Assembly (NCBI GenBank): GCA_036171455.1
Contig: JAVHRB010000057.1
Coordinates: forward strand, 1 to 9,978
From: CAIVSN01 sp036171455
GTDB lineage: Bacteria > Patescibacteriota > Gracilibacteria > BD1-5 > UBA2023
DNA length: 9,978 nt
Direction of reading: 5' to 3'
Numbering within the stretch: position 1 is the first letter of the stretch; each line of letters begins with the position of its first letter. Shown here piece by piece: positions 1 through 6,788 of this stretch. The translations under genes and the position numbers were made by a program. The notes beneath the pieces are model-generated. The model had not been told where the DNA came from. It saw only the letters and a program-made list of their open reading frames with translations, and did not search any database.

Positions 1-6
1 TGTTAG

Positions 7-45
7 AGATACAAGTATCTATACTAAGTTAAGCTATGTTTGCAA
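7..45 (-). promoter_or_regulatory. Possible minus-strand promoter overlapping an inverted repeat
   Basis: On the minus strand, TTGCAA (plus 40-45) is followed after 16 bases by TATAGA (plus 18-23), a plausible sigma-70-type pair pointing off the left edge. The -10 box overlaps an inverted repeat, AGATAC-AA-GTATCT at 7-20, which sits where a repressor could bind near the start point. Seen: the hexamers, spacing and palindrome. Inferred: that it drives a gene beyond the window. Confidence 0.3.
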
Positions 46-68
46 GTTTATAGTAACTGTAATAATAC
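40..68 (+). promoter_or_regulatory. Possible plus-strand promoter, divergent from the previous one
   Basis: TTGCAA (40-45) is its own reverse complement, so it can also serve the plus strand. After exactly 17 bases comes TAATAC (63-68), close to the sigma-70 -10 consensus. Transcription would begin near 75, just before an 18-base perfect palindrome at 78-95. No coding region follows before the terminator at 158-189, so a short RNA of about 115 bases is the only obvious product. The sequence is AT-rich, so chance matches are a real risk. Confidence 0.3.
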
Positions 69-77
69 TTGGGTTCT

Positions 78-95
78 AAATTGAAATTTCAATTT
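78..95. repeat. 18-bp perfect palindrome
   Basis: AAATTGAAATTTCAATTT is a perfect inverted repeat without a spacer. It lies just downstream of a possible plus-strand promoter and about 80 bases beyond the terminator of the minus-strand operon. Such a site could be an operator, but the base composition is very AT-rich and no nearby regulator gene is seen. Confidence 0.35.
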
Positions 96-157
96 CCACT
101 CCTTTTCGAAGTAAAGACTGAGTTTTAAAATGAATCCAAATATTCTCTATATCTATA

Positions 158-189
158 GAAAAATCCACTGGTTTGACAGCGGATTTTTC
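158..189 (-). terminator. Strong Rho-independent terminator of the khpB operon
   Basis: On the minus strand the RNA folds as AAAAATCCGCTG / CAGTGGATTTTT, 12 pairs with one G-U, around a 6-base loop, ending in a U run. It lies five bases beyond the UAG stop of the helical-repeat membrane protein and closes that operon. The A/T flanks are symmetrical, so it can also terminate plus-strand transcripts. Confidence 0.85.
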
Positions 190-194
190 TATTT

Positions 195-1358
195 CTAATA
201 TTTCCCCATCTCAAAATCCCAATTCTTGATTTTTCGGTTATAAAAGTAGATAACCTCGAATTCTTCACTTTGTTTCTGATAATCGCGGGGGAGGTAGGGA
301 ATATATTTTTTGTCGAATAGTTCTTTTGCATTTATTGCGTGGTCTTTTACATCGGCAAAAAATCGCTCGTCAGCATCTTGGAGGTATTTGAGATTCATTT
401 CCCTGACTGATTTGTCAAAGTAGCTGGAGCAGTAGCTGGAAACATCGGTTTTATCGATTTCTTCTTGTTTTTCCCCGAGAGATTTTTTGGCGTTCGCTCG
501 TATTTCTTCGATTTTTTGGAGGAACTGTGGGGTGAGTTGGGTACCTTTGGCAAACGCGGTAGTGAGAACATCTCGCAGTTCGGACGTTATTTTACTACAG
601 ATGCTTTCTGGATTTGGATCCATAGTTTCTGCGAGCGAGAGGAACATAATTATAGCTTTTTCCCGGTCTCCGGTTTTTCCTTGCATGATGGCGCTCATAA
701 TTCGTCCTCATTTCGGAGCATCTTTATGCATTCCGGCAACTCGGAACCAGAGCGATGCGGACACTGGGTCGTTGTTATTCCAATAGGAAACATACCCGAG
801 ATAGTACGGAATCATATAATCGTTGCAGGGCTCCATGAGTTCGCTACTAGAATAGAGAGTATTGAGATCATAGATTTTTCCTATTTTCTCAATTTTCAAC
901 CCGTCGCAATTGTTTTTTATGCCTTTTTTTCAAAGCTCGATTGCTTCGTTGATATGGAATTTTTCTTCTTCACTCGTGAGCCGCTCATAGCGCTGGTTGA
1001 TGTCGGGTATCAGGAGCATTCCAATCTGATATGGATACGTGAAGTGAGGGGATAAATCCGTCACGAGATTGAGCATGGTTCCGAGATATTTCTTGTAGTC
1101 GGCAGCCACAGCATTAGATCCGATGTACTGGATGGCACTCAGCCAATAGAGGTCAGCCACCATAGTTTCCATTCCAACGCTTCCGATCCGTACGGTTTCG
1201 GCAGTAGGGATGAATTCTGGGTGATCCACGAGAGAACGTCGTTCCCGGATATGAGTGATGTAATTTTCTCCCGTTGCCAAGAGAAAGAAGCCATAAAAAG
1301 CTCCCAAGGTGAGGACTATAACGAGTCCAGCAAGTATGCGTTGATAATTTTTTTTCAT
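195..1358 (-). CDS. Membrane-anchored helical-repeat (TPR-like) protein, two UGA-Gly
   Basis: Predicted protein of 387 residues, ending in UAG. Residues about 8-28 form one hydrophobic segment after a KK-rich start, so the rest is probably outside the membrane (N-in) or anchored to it. The body is alpha-helical, with features of a widespread uncharacterised single-pass family: an ADLYWLSAIQYIG stretch (about 68-80), SPHFTYPYQIG (about 102-112), an IPYYLGYVSYW helix (about 180) and a following repeat resembling a tetratricopeptide unit. Two in-frame UGAs, at 930-932 (residue 143) and 708-710 (residue 217), would be Gly; without them the gene falls into three unconvincing pieces in the same frame. 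The start lies 2 bases after the UAA of khpB, implying co-transcription and coupled translation. The function is unknown; a role in envelope biogenesis is only a guess from the neighbour. Confidence 0.85.
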
Positions 1359-1360
1359 AG

Positions 1361-1864
1361 TTAGATTCCGATTCCGTCTTCGGAGATGTCGAAAGTAATA
1401 ATTTTTGAGTCGTAGTTGATATGGAGTCTGCGTTCTCCACCTTCTCCCTCGCTTTGGGCGGAGATTCCGGAAAGGTTTTTTGAACTAATATAGTCATGAG
1501 CTTTTTTGCGTTCGTAGCTCGTGAGCTGATTGAGAACGATAGATTTTTTGGTTCCTTGGGCTTCTGCGATTTTTGCATCGATATACCGGAAAAGTCGCTC
1601 GTCTTTATTTTTGAGATAGTCGTTTATTTCCACGTGGATAGTACAGTGGTTTCCAGTGATTTTCTCGCCCATTCGTGAGAGCAGATGCTTGATATGGTCG
1701 AGAGTCTGACCATGGACCCCGATGAGGATTTTAGAGTCGGGAGTTTGGATTTTGGCTTCATAGATATGAGCTCCTTCATCTTGGCACTCAAAACTGACCA
1801 TTTCATACGAAATCGTCATTTTCGTGAAAAAATCCTGAACCAGTGCGCGAAGAGTATCTTGCAT
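1361..1864 (-). CDS. khpB: KH/R3H RNA-binding protein KhpB (Jag/EloR), short form
   Basis: A predicted RNA-binding protein of the KhpB/Jag family, which partners KhpA in other bacteria and affects cell elongation and sRNA or mRNA stability. From the ATG at 1864 it has 167 residues. The KH domain carries the loop motif IGVHGQTL (about residues 48-55), and the C-terminal R3H domain has its Arg-x3-His signature in YERKKAHDYI followed by a GERRLHI strand. The N-terminal Jag_N domain of Firmicutes homologues is absent. A GTG at 1879 would add five residues, but TATACT at plus 1871-1876 would put transcription start on the A of the 1864 ATG, so I prefer that start and a possibly leaderless mRNA. 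In many bacteria jag follows yidC; here it is instead first of a two-gene operon. No UGA-Gly is used. Confidence 0.9.
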   Translation of the reverse strand: MQDTLRALVQDFFTKMTISYEMVSFECQDEGAHIYEAKIQTPDSKILIGVHGQTLDHIKHLLSRMGEKITGNHCTIHVEINDYLKNKDERLFRYIDAKIAEAQGTKKSIVLNQLTSYERKKAHDYISSKNLSGISAQSEGEGGERRLHINYDSKIITFDISEDGIGI

Positions 1865-1870
1865 GTCCGT

Positions 1871-1876
1871 AGTATA
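1871..1876 (-). promoter_or_regulatory. Candidate -10 box for khpB
   Basis: TATACT on the minus strand lies six bases before the ATG at 1864, so the +1 position would coincide with the start codon. The hexamer 17 bases further upstream, ATTTTG, is a poor -35. The position is suggestive of a leaderless transcript but rests on one hexamer. Confidence 0.35.
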
Positions 1877-1944
1877 CACAAGAGAGCCAAAAACAAAATT
1901 ATGATGCGAGTTTTTTCATTTTTTCGTGAAAATTTTCGAAAAAC

Positions 1945-1972
1945 TTGAATATCGTGTGTCTTTTGGTATAAC
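1945..1972 (+). promoter_or_regulatory. Promoter of the tRNA-Ser gene
   Basis: TTGAAT (1945-1950) and TATAAC (1967-1972) are separated by 16 bases. Transcription would start near 1979, a few bases before the mature tRNA 5' end at 1986, as expected for a single-gene tRNA unit. Confidence 0.6.
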
Positions 1973-1985
1973 TTCCCCCGCGCAT

Positions 1986-2075
1986 GGAGGATTCGCATAG
2001 TGGCCGAGTGCACACCCTTGGAAAGGGTGCAGGCGAGCAATCGCCTCAAGAGTTCGAATCTCTTATCCTCCTCCA
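1986..2075 (+). tRNA. tRNA-Ser (anticodon GGA), CCA encoded
   Basis: A complete cloverleaf of the long-variable-arm class. The acceptor stem GGAGGAT pairs with ATCCTCC, the anticodon stem is CACCC/GGGTG with loop TTGGAAA, anticodon GGA at 2020-2022 (codons UCC/UCU), the variable arm is GGCGA/TCGCC, and the T arm is AAGAG-TTCGAAT-CTCTT. The terminal CCA at 2073-2075 is encoded. The discriminator base is T (2072); bacterial tRNA-Ser usually carries G at this position, a small oddity. It has its own promoter upstream and a terminator downstream, and is the only clear plus-strand gene here. Confidence 0.95.
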
Positions 2076-2091
2076 GTTCGTTTTTCTTGTC

Positions 2092-2120
2092 AAAAGGGAG
2101 TCATCAGTGACTCCCTTTTT
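2092..2120 (+). terminator. Bidirectional Rho-independent terminator after tRNA-Ser
   Basis: AAAAGGGAGTCA-TCAG-TGACTCCCTTTT is a perfect 12-pair stem with a 4-base loop and a U tail. It ends the tRNA transcript and, read from the minus strand, also gives a stem followed by a T run that could stop transcription coming from the membrane-protein gene at 2228-2752. Confidence 0.9.
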
Positions 2121-2182
2121 GTTGAGATCTTGAACGGGCTCTTGAGCATATATACCTATCCGAATCTGTAACCTTAACCGAG

Positions 2183-2196
2183 AACCAAATTTGGTT
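2183..2196. repeat. 14-bp perfect palindrome in the 3' intergenic region
   Basis: AACCAAATTTGGTT is a perfect inverted repeat, with a second overlapping pair TTAACC (2174-2179) and GGTTAA (2193-2198). It lies in the roughly 100-base gap between the tRNA terminator and the stop codon of the small membrane protein. No role is assigned; it may be a binding site or a weak RNA hairpin. Confidence 0.3.
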
Positions 2197-2227
2197 AATT
2201 ATACGTTGTTCTCCGTGGATTCTTTCG

Positions 2228-2752
2228 TTAAAGAACATCTCGTTTTTTGTATTCAAAAGGTACTTCGCTTCAATCGAAAGTGACAGCTTCTTCATTTTTA
2301 AAATCCATTATTTGTTTCTCGTCTTTCTGAGGAGTATCTTTCCCCAATTCTTTCTGTCTAAGAATTTGCAACTCAGTCTCCTTTTTTATATATGCCCCCC
2401 TTGACATATCTGGTATTTTTCAATTTTTATTGAAATCTGTCTGAGAGTGCTTTTTTTCCTTTGTTATTGCATTAACGATTTCTATCAATCCGAAGAAAAT
2501 CATGAATGGAACTATGAAATCCGAATCGTGTCTTTTTAACCAAAATTTTTCGGAATCCGTGGCTGACATGTTTTCTATCAAAGCATTGCATGTATATCTC
2601 AGTTTACTTGAGCCGCATTTTTCCGGTAATTCACGATATTCTCGCAGAACTTTTTCGCTAACATGGGATTCTCGAAAAAGAATCCAAGAAAAAAGGCATA
2701 TAAGAAACGAAACGCAGAAAAATACTGCTCAGAACAATCCTTTTATTGACAT
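2228..2752 (-). CDS. Hypothetical two-helix membrane protein hidden by three UGA-Gly codons
   Basis: I do not recognise this family. Reading UGA as Gly gives an uninterrupted 174-residue protein from ATG (2752) to UAA (2228-2230). UGAs are at 2729-2731 (residue 8), 2420-2422 (residue 111) and 2270-2272 (residue 161). Residues 5-26 are a strongly hydrophobic helix and residues about 79-96 (DFIVPFMIFFGLIEIVNA) a second. Between them is a charged loop with two cysteines (C46, C55) that could be extracytoplasmic and disulphide-bonded. The tail after residue 98 is hydrophilic, rich in Lys, Glu and Gln, and probably cytoplasmic. The gene lies 65 bases downstream of the ABC permease stop, so it could be a distal operon member or a separate unit. 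The existence of the reading frame is well supported; the function is unknown. Confidence 0.7.
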
Positions 2753-2789
2753 ATTGATTTTTTCAAACTACTGAGTTAGTTCCGCTGTC

Positions 2790-2808
2790 CCCATTTTTTT
2801 AGAATGGG
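2790..2808 (-). other. Weak hairpin between ABC permease and membrane protein
   Basis: CCCATT (2790-2795) and AATGGG (2803-2808) form a six-pair stem around a seven-base loop just past the permease stop. There is no U run on the minus strand, so it is more likely an mRNA 3'-end stabiliser or attenuating structure than a full terminator. Confidence 0.3.
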
Positions 2809-2817
2809 CTTATCCAG

Positions 2818-3735
2818 TTATCCAATCAAATCCCGACCATTCCGGATAATCCGATACCCCCAAATCCAAAAAACCGCAATCCCAACGAATAATACCGAAA
2901 AACCGACCCACACGTTTCCGCTCTCATGACCGATGAACCCATACCGGAATAGGTCCACGATATGATAAATCGGATTAAGCCGGCTGATGGTGCGCCAAAT
3001 ACCGGTGAACGAATCCGCAGAATAGAATACACCCCCGAGGTAGGTGAGCGGAGTGAGTACGAATGTCGGAACGATGGAAACCCCGTCGAAATTCTTCGCA
3101 TACAAACCGTTCACGAGGCCCATAAACGAGAACATGAGCGTCGTCAGGAAAATCGCCGCGACGGCAATGAACGGATGCGAGACCGGAATATCCACGAAAA
3201 ATATGGTCGTCACGAAAATGATGAGCGCGATTATGAGCCCGCGGATCACCCCGCCCGAAGCGAACCCGAGCGTCACGGCCCAGGCCGGAATCGGCGCGAC
3301 GAGCACTTCTTCGATGTTGCGCTGGAATTTGGCCATGTAAGTGACGGAAGCCACGTTGCTGAACGCGTTGGTGATGACCCCAAGCATGATAAGGCCTGGG
3401 ATAATGAACACCGCGTACCGCACGCCTTGGATTTCCCCGATTTTGCTCGCGAGAAACGTTCCAAACACCATGAAATACAATGCCGTCGTGATGACGGGCG
3501 GCAATAACGTCTGGCTCCAGATGCGGAATATCCGAGAAGTTTCCTTGCGGGCCATGGTGGCGATCGCAATAAGGATTTGTTCTATGGTCATGGAATCTCC
3601 GGTAAAACGCGAACTCCTTGCCGATTTTTCCGCTCCTGATTCACCATACACAGGTACGGTTCACGGCGGTGCTCAAACTCGGCTTCGGATTTCATCATTT
3701 TTCCGGGATTCCGGGGATTTTACGTTTTTTTTCAT
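2818..3735 (-). CDS. ABC-2 type exporter permease
   Basis: Membrane subunit of an ABC-2 family (YadH/DrrB-like) exporter; the substrate cannot be told. The conserved core begins at the Met at 3591 and has six hydrophobic segments, about residues 76-94, 106-126, 161-181, 188-210, 220-238 and 276-294. The family pattern is visible in IIPGLIMLGVITNAFSN, FQRNIEEVLVAPIP, and the LTPLTYLGGVFYS to LNPIYHIVDLFRYGF region. I place the start at the ATG at 3735, two bases after the UAA of the ATPase, giving 305 residues. This adds a 48-residue hydrophilic N-terminal extension with two UGA-Gly codons (3673-3675 and 3661-3663). If translation begins at 3591 instead, the protein is 257 residues, the usual length for the family, so the start remains uncertain. 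Confidence 0.9.
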
Positions 3736-3737
3736 GC

Positions 3738-4673
3738 TTATTTGGTGAGTTGGACAAAGAGTTCTTCGAGGCGGTTAGCCTTGTTGCGGAGTCGGTGGAT
3801 AGTGAGTCCCGCTTTTCGGAGCTTCGCAGTGACTTCGTCAAAACTCTCGGTATCTCGGAGTGTGATTTCGATATTCCCGTCGACGCCGAGGATGGGGTGG
3901 AGCGATTTCAGTTGTTTCATGTGAGATTCTGTCGGTTTTTCCACGGTTTCGATGACGTAGGATTCCTGATTGAGGTTGGCGAGGAGGGATTTCATTGTAC
4001 CTTCCTTGACTATTTCCCCTCGGTTGATGATGGCGACCCGGTCACAGAGCGTTTCGGCTTCTTCAAGGTAGTGGGTAGTGAGCACGATAGTGACGCCACT
4101 GGCATTGAGTTCACGGAGAAAATCCCACATTCCGCGCCGAAGCTCGATATCTACGCCCGCGGTCGGTTCGTCGAGGATGAGGATTTCCGGTTCGTGCATG
4201 AGCGCCCGAGCAATCATGAGTCGGCGTTTCATTCCACCGGAAAGCGTCCGAGCCTGATCGTTTCTTTTTTCCCAAAGTCCGAGTTTCCGAAGGTTTTTCT
4301 CGGCGGTCGGCAGCGCTTCTTTTCTGGAAATTCCATAATATCCCGCCTGGTTGAGTACGATGTCGAGCAAACTGTCGAAAATCCCGAAATTGAATTCCTG
4401 AGCAACGACCCCGAGTTGCATTTTGGTCTCGACGGGGTGCGTCGCAGTGTCGAACCCGCCGACTTCTACGGTCCCGCCGGTCGCATGGACGAGTCCCGTT
4501 ATAATGCTGATGGTCGTGGATTTTCCCGCGCCGTTTGGCCCGAGCAGTGCATAAAAACCGCCCCGCGGAATGTCAAGGTCGATGCCCTTGAGCGCGACGA
4601 ATCCGTTCGCGTAGGTTTTTTGAAGTTTCCGGATCCGGATGGCAGATTCGGGTTTCGTGTCGGTTTTTTTCAT
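3738..4673 (-). CDS. ABC-2 exporter ATP-binding protein
   Basis: Cytoplasmic ATPase of 311 residues that pairs with the adjacent permease to power export. All nucleotide-binding motifs are intact: Walker A GPNGAGKST (45-53), Q-loop Gln at 92, signature LSGGMKRR (144-151), Walker B ILILDEPT (164-171) and the switch His at 201 in TTHYLEEAE. The C-terminal 80 residues form the accessory domain typical of the CcmA/YadG/DrrA-like group. That group includes exporters of drugs, polysaccharides and lipids, so the substrate is open. The gene uses no UGA for Gly despite more than 20 glycines, and its G+C is higher than in the flanking genes. The start ATG follows a CTTCCC run, with no Shine-Dalgarno sequence. 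Confidence 0.95.
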   Translation of the reverse strand: MKKTDTKPESAIRIRKLQKTYANGFVALKGIDLDIPRGGFYALLGPNGAGKSTTISIITGLVHATGGTVEVGGFDTATHPVETKMQLGVVAQEFNFGIFDSLLDIVLNQAGYYGISRKEALPTAEKNLRKLGLWEKRNDQARTLSGGMKRRLMIARALMHEPEILILDEPTAGVDIELRRGMWDFLRELNASGVTIVLTTHYLEEAETLCDRVAIINRGEIVKEGTMKSLLANLNQESYVIETVEKPTESHMKQLKSLHPILGVDGNIEITLRDTESFDEVTAKLRKAGLTIHRLRNKANRLEELFVQLTK

Positions 4674-4723
4674 GGGAAGTTCCAGTGGGGGATTAGATCG
4701 AATTAATAAAGTCTCTTTTTGAA

Positions 4724-5245
4724 TTAGGCCTTATCGTAGAACGGCAGATTGCCGAGATAGTCAGCCTTGCCTACCGCGATGCCGGCGGCGCGGAGATTGG
4801 CATAGGCCATGGAAACGTGGAAGCAGATGTTTGGAATAGCATACAGTATTACGTAGTCGTGTCCAGCGATAACCTTCCCAGGAAGCCAAGGAAACCCGAT
4901 TTCGAGCATATTGATCGTGTCGTCGTCGGAAACCGACACAGAAGCGAAGAATTCGAGCGTAGCGTCCATTCGAGCGATGAGTTCCGCGAAAGTTGCCTCG
5001 GTATCGGGCATGCTCGGAGCCGCCACGCCGGAAATCCGGGAAGCCAATCCTTTGGCATTGTCGGAAACGATTTGCACTTGTTTTGTAAAGGAATACATGT
5101 CCGGCGCGAGCTTGAGATTAAGGATTTCGCTTTCGGATTTGCTGATTTCCGCGGATTGCTTTTGAGCGATTTCAATGAGGTGCCGGGTTTGGACGAGCGC
5201 TCGAGTAGCGAGCGTCATGGCGTCGGCGTAGATGGAACTGGTCAT
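4724..5245 (-). CDS. DUF1993 family protein
   Basis: A predicted 173-residue soluble protein of the DUF1993 family, helical-bundle proteins distantly like DinB and of unknown biochemical role. Diagnostic stretches are LNLKLAPDMYSFTKQVQIVS (about 43-62), the DTEATFAELIARM helix (about 81-93), and the C-terminal HDYVILYAIPNICFHVSMAY followed by a LGN/D-type end. The length matches the family. It lies 50 bases upstream of the ABC ATPase start, so it may share a transcript. There are no UGA codons and codon use resembles the ABC genes. Family homologues are common in Proteobacteria, so acquisition by transfer is possible but unproven here. Confidence 0.88.
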   Translation of the reverse strand: MTSSIYADAMTLATRALVQTRHLIEIAQKQSAEISKSESEILNLKLAPDMYSFTKQVQIVSDNAKGLASRISGVAAPSMPDTEATFAELIARMDATLEFFASVSVSDDDTINMLEIGFPWLPGKVIAGHDYVILYAIPNICFHVSMAYANLRAAGIAVGKADYLGNLPFYDKA

Positions 5246-5356
5246 GGGGGGAGTTTTTATGAAAATAGCGCCGCGGGAGCGACGGAGTAGGGTAGGATAT
5301 TTCGGGAGAAAATCAAATATATATTCCGTCGGATGCCGTTCGAAAGAAATCGGGAA

Positions 5357-6712
5357 CTATTTCGTAGCGTTGTACAAGGTCTGTATTTCCGCATGGGTCA
5401 GTGCCCGGTTGTAGATTCTGACTTCGTCGATGATTCCGATGAACATTCGAGATTGGAAAGTCGGTGACCACCAGTGCCCGATTTCAAGCGGAGCGTTGGT
5501 TGGTCGGTAATTGCCCTGGCTCTGGGTACTTTGTATGAAAACCCCGTCGACGTACGCACTGACTTTTCCGACGCTGAACGTGAGATTGAGCAAATGCCAT
5601 TGGTCATCCCCGAGGTCCATGTTTATCTGGCTGTCGTTCCATCCTGCAGTATCTCCCACGGCAAAATCCATCTTGTGGGGAGTAAGATCTCATCGGTATT
5701 GGATTACCCAACCCGCAGTACCTCCCGATCCGTGCGATGTATCCATGACCATCCGTATCGAAGGGTCTCATTGGAATTTGACCCAAACGCCCAAGGTGAG
5801 CGAAGCCGGTTCTTTGGAATCCGCTTCCGTACTCGGACTGGTTCCGAACAGTATGCCTCCGCTTCCTCCGAAATCCAGAGCTTTTCCGACTTTTCCCGTC
5901 GTCCAAACCGGCAGCGTCGTACCGCTCAGGGTTCCATGGTACCCGTTGCCACTTTTGTCGTACGTCGTCATTCCCGCTCCTTCGTCAAAATTCCAATATC
6001 CGATGAGTCCGCCTCCGGTAATTCCCGCGCGCAACGCGGTACCCGTTCCGGAATACTGTTGGGATTTGCTCATATACAAGGTATACGTTCCCGTGGAATT
6101 CATGATATCTACCCCGGTAAAGCTATTGGCTACGTAGAGTTCCTGTACGGACTGATAGAGATTGGTTCCGGTACCGAGAAGTATTCCCACGGAATCGCCC
6201 TTGTCCAACGGACTGCGGATCGAATAGCTCGATGCTCCGGCATATGCCGACGGCGTTCCGGGAATCGCGTCGATAAACGCGGAGATTCCGTTGCCGTTTT
6301 CCAGAAATGCCATGAGTTGCATCCGGACTTGGGCCGCATTGACGGAATAGGTGGTGTATATGCTCGGATCGAGCGGATCCTTGGTGGCTCCTGCTGATAA
6401 TTTCGCGACGTTTGCCACTTGGTCCCGAGCGAATCCCTGGTATCCGACGATGCTGCCGGACGCGGTAATCGTTATCGTTGATTCGGGCATGGGGTACAAT
6501 CCCGACACCACCTGGTATATCGTCAATCCCTTGTGCAGGTTTACGAGATTGCTGACCCGGGAACTGTCGCGTGCCGATGAAGAGTACCCCTGTATGGATA
6601 TGAACCCGATGGTACCGAGTATCGCGAGTATAGTTATTACGACGATGAGTTCCACCAAAGTGAATCAAAGTAATTTCTTTCGTTTGAAATGGGTATTTGA
6701 CGTTTGTTCCAT
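5357..6712 (-). CDS. Type IV pilin-like protein with C-terminal LamG domain
   Basis: A 451-residue surface protein candidate. The N-terminus has a type III (prepilin) signal, KRKKLL-G-FTLVELIVV, with cleavage after Gly16, F17 as mature +1 and the key Glu at +5 (E21), then a hydrophobic helix through about residue 38. Gly16 is a UGA (6665-6667), the position where only Gly (rarely Ala) works. A pilin-like middle is followed at about 236-447 by a LamG/concanavalin-A-like jelly roll, with typical YWNFDEG, DKSGNGYHG, and the closing IIDEVRIYNRAL. Two more UGAs, 5768-5770 (residue 315) and 5690-5692 (residue 341), interrupt LamG under the standard code. LamG domains often bind carbohydrate, so adhesion to a host or neighbouring cell is a reasonable inference. 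The start ATG follows GCTTTTCCC without a Shine-Dalgarno sequence. Confidence 0.93.
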
Positions 6713-6788
6713 GGGAAAAGCTATTAGAAAATATAATTCGAACCAAGTCTAATCCAGATTGCCCGAAATGCAATTTTCGCGAAGACTC

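Noticed and set aside
195..1358. Interpretation of the split frames as a pseudogene
   Set aside because: Every interruption is UGA, all pieces share one frame, there are no frameshifts, and the same pattern recurs in five other genes. A decayed gene would also show UAA, UAG and indels.
2104..2295. Minus-strand frame of 63 codons
   Set aside because: It ends only at a UGA, which is sense here, and would run on into the terminator and the tRNA gene. It overlaps, in another frame, the better-supported membrane protein at 2228-2752.
2502..2774. Plus-strand frame of 90 codons
   Set aside because: It ends at UGA, lacks recognisable features and is antisense to the table-25 membrane protein.
3618..4706. 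Long plus-strand open frame (about 362 codons)
   Set aside because: It lies antisense to the ABC ATPase and permease, whose Walker and signature motifs are intact on the minus strand; the plus translation has no recognisable domain and biased composition typical of a shadow.
5474..6397. Long plus-strand open frame (about 307 codons)
   Set aside because: It is antisense to the pilin-LamG gene, which has a prepilin signal and LamG motifs. The plus product has no domain.
6123..6773. Minus-strand frame overlapping the pilin start
   Set aside because: It is a different frame over the pilin N-terminus and gives a low-complexity His/Arg/Gly-rich translation without homology; the pilin frame is far better supported.
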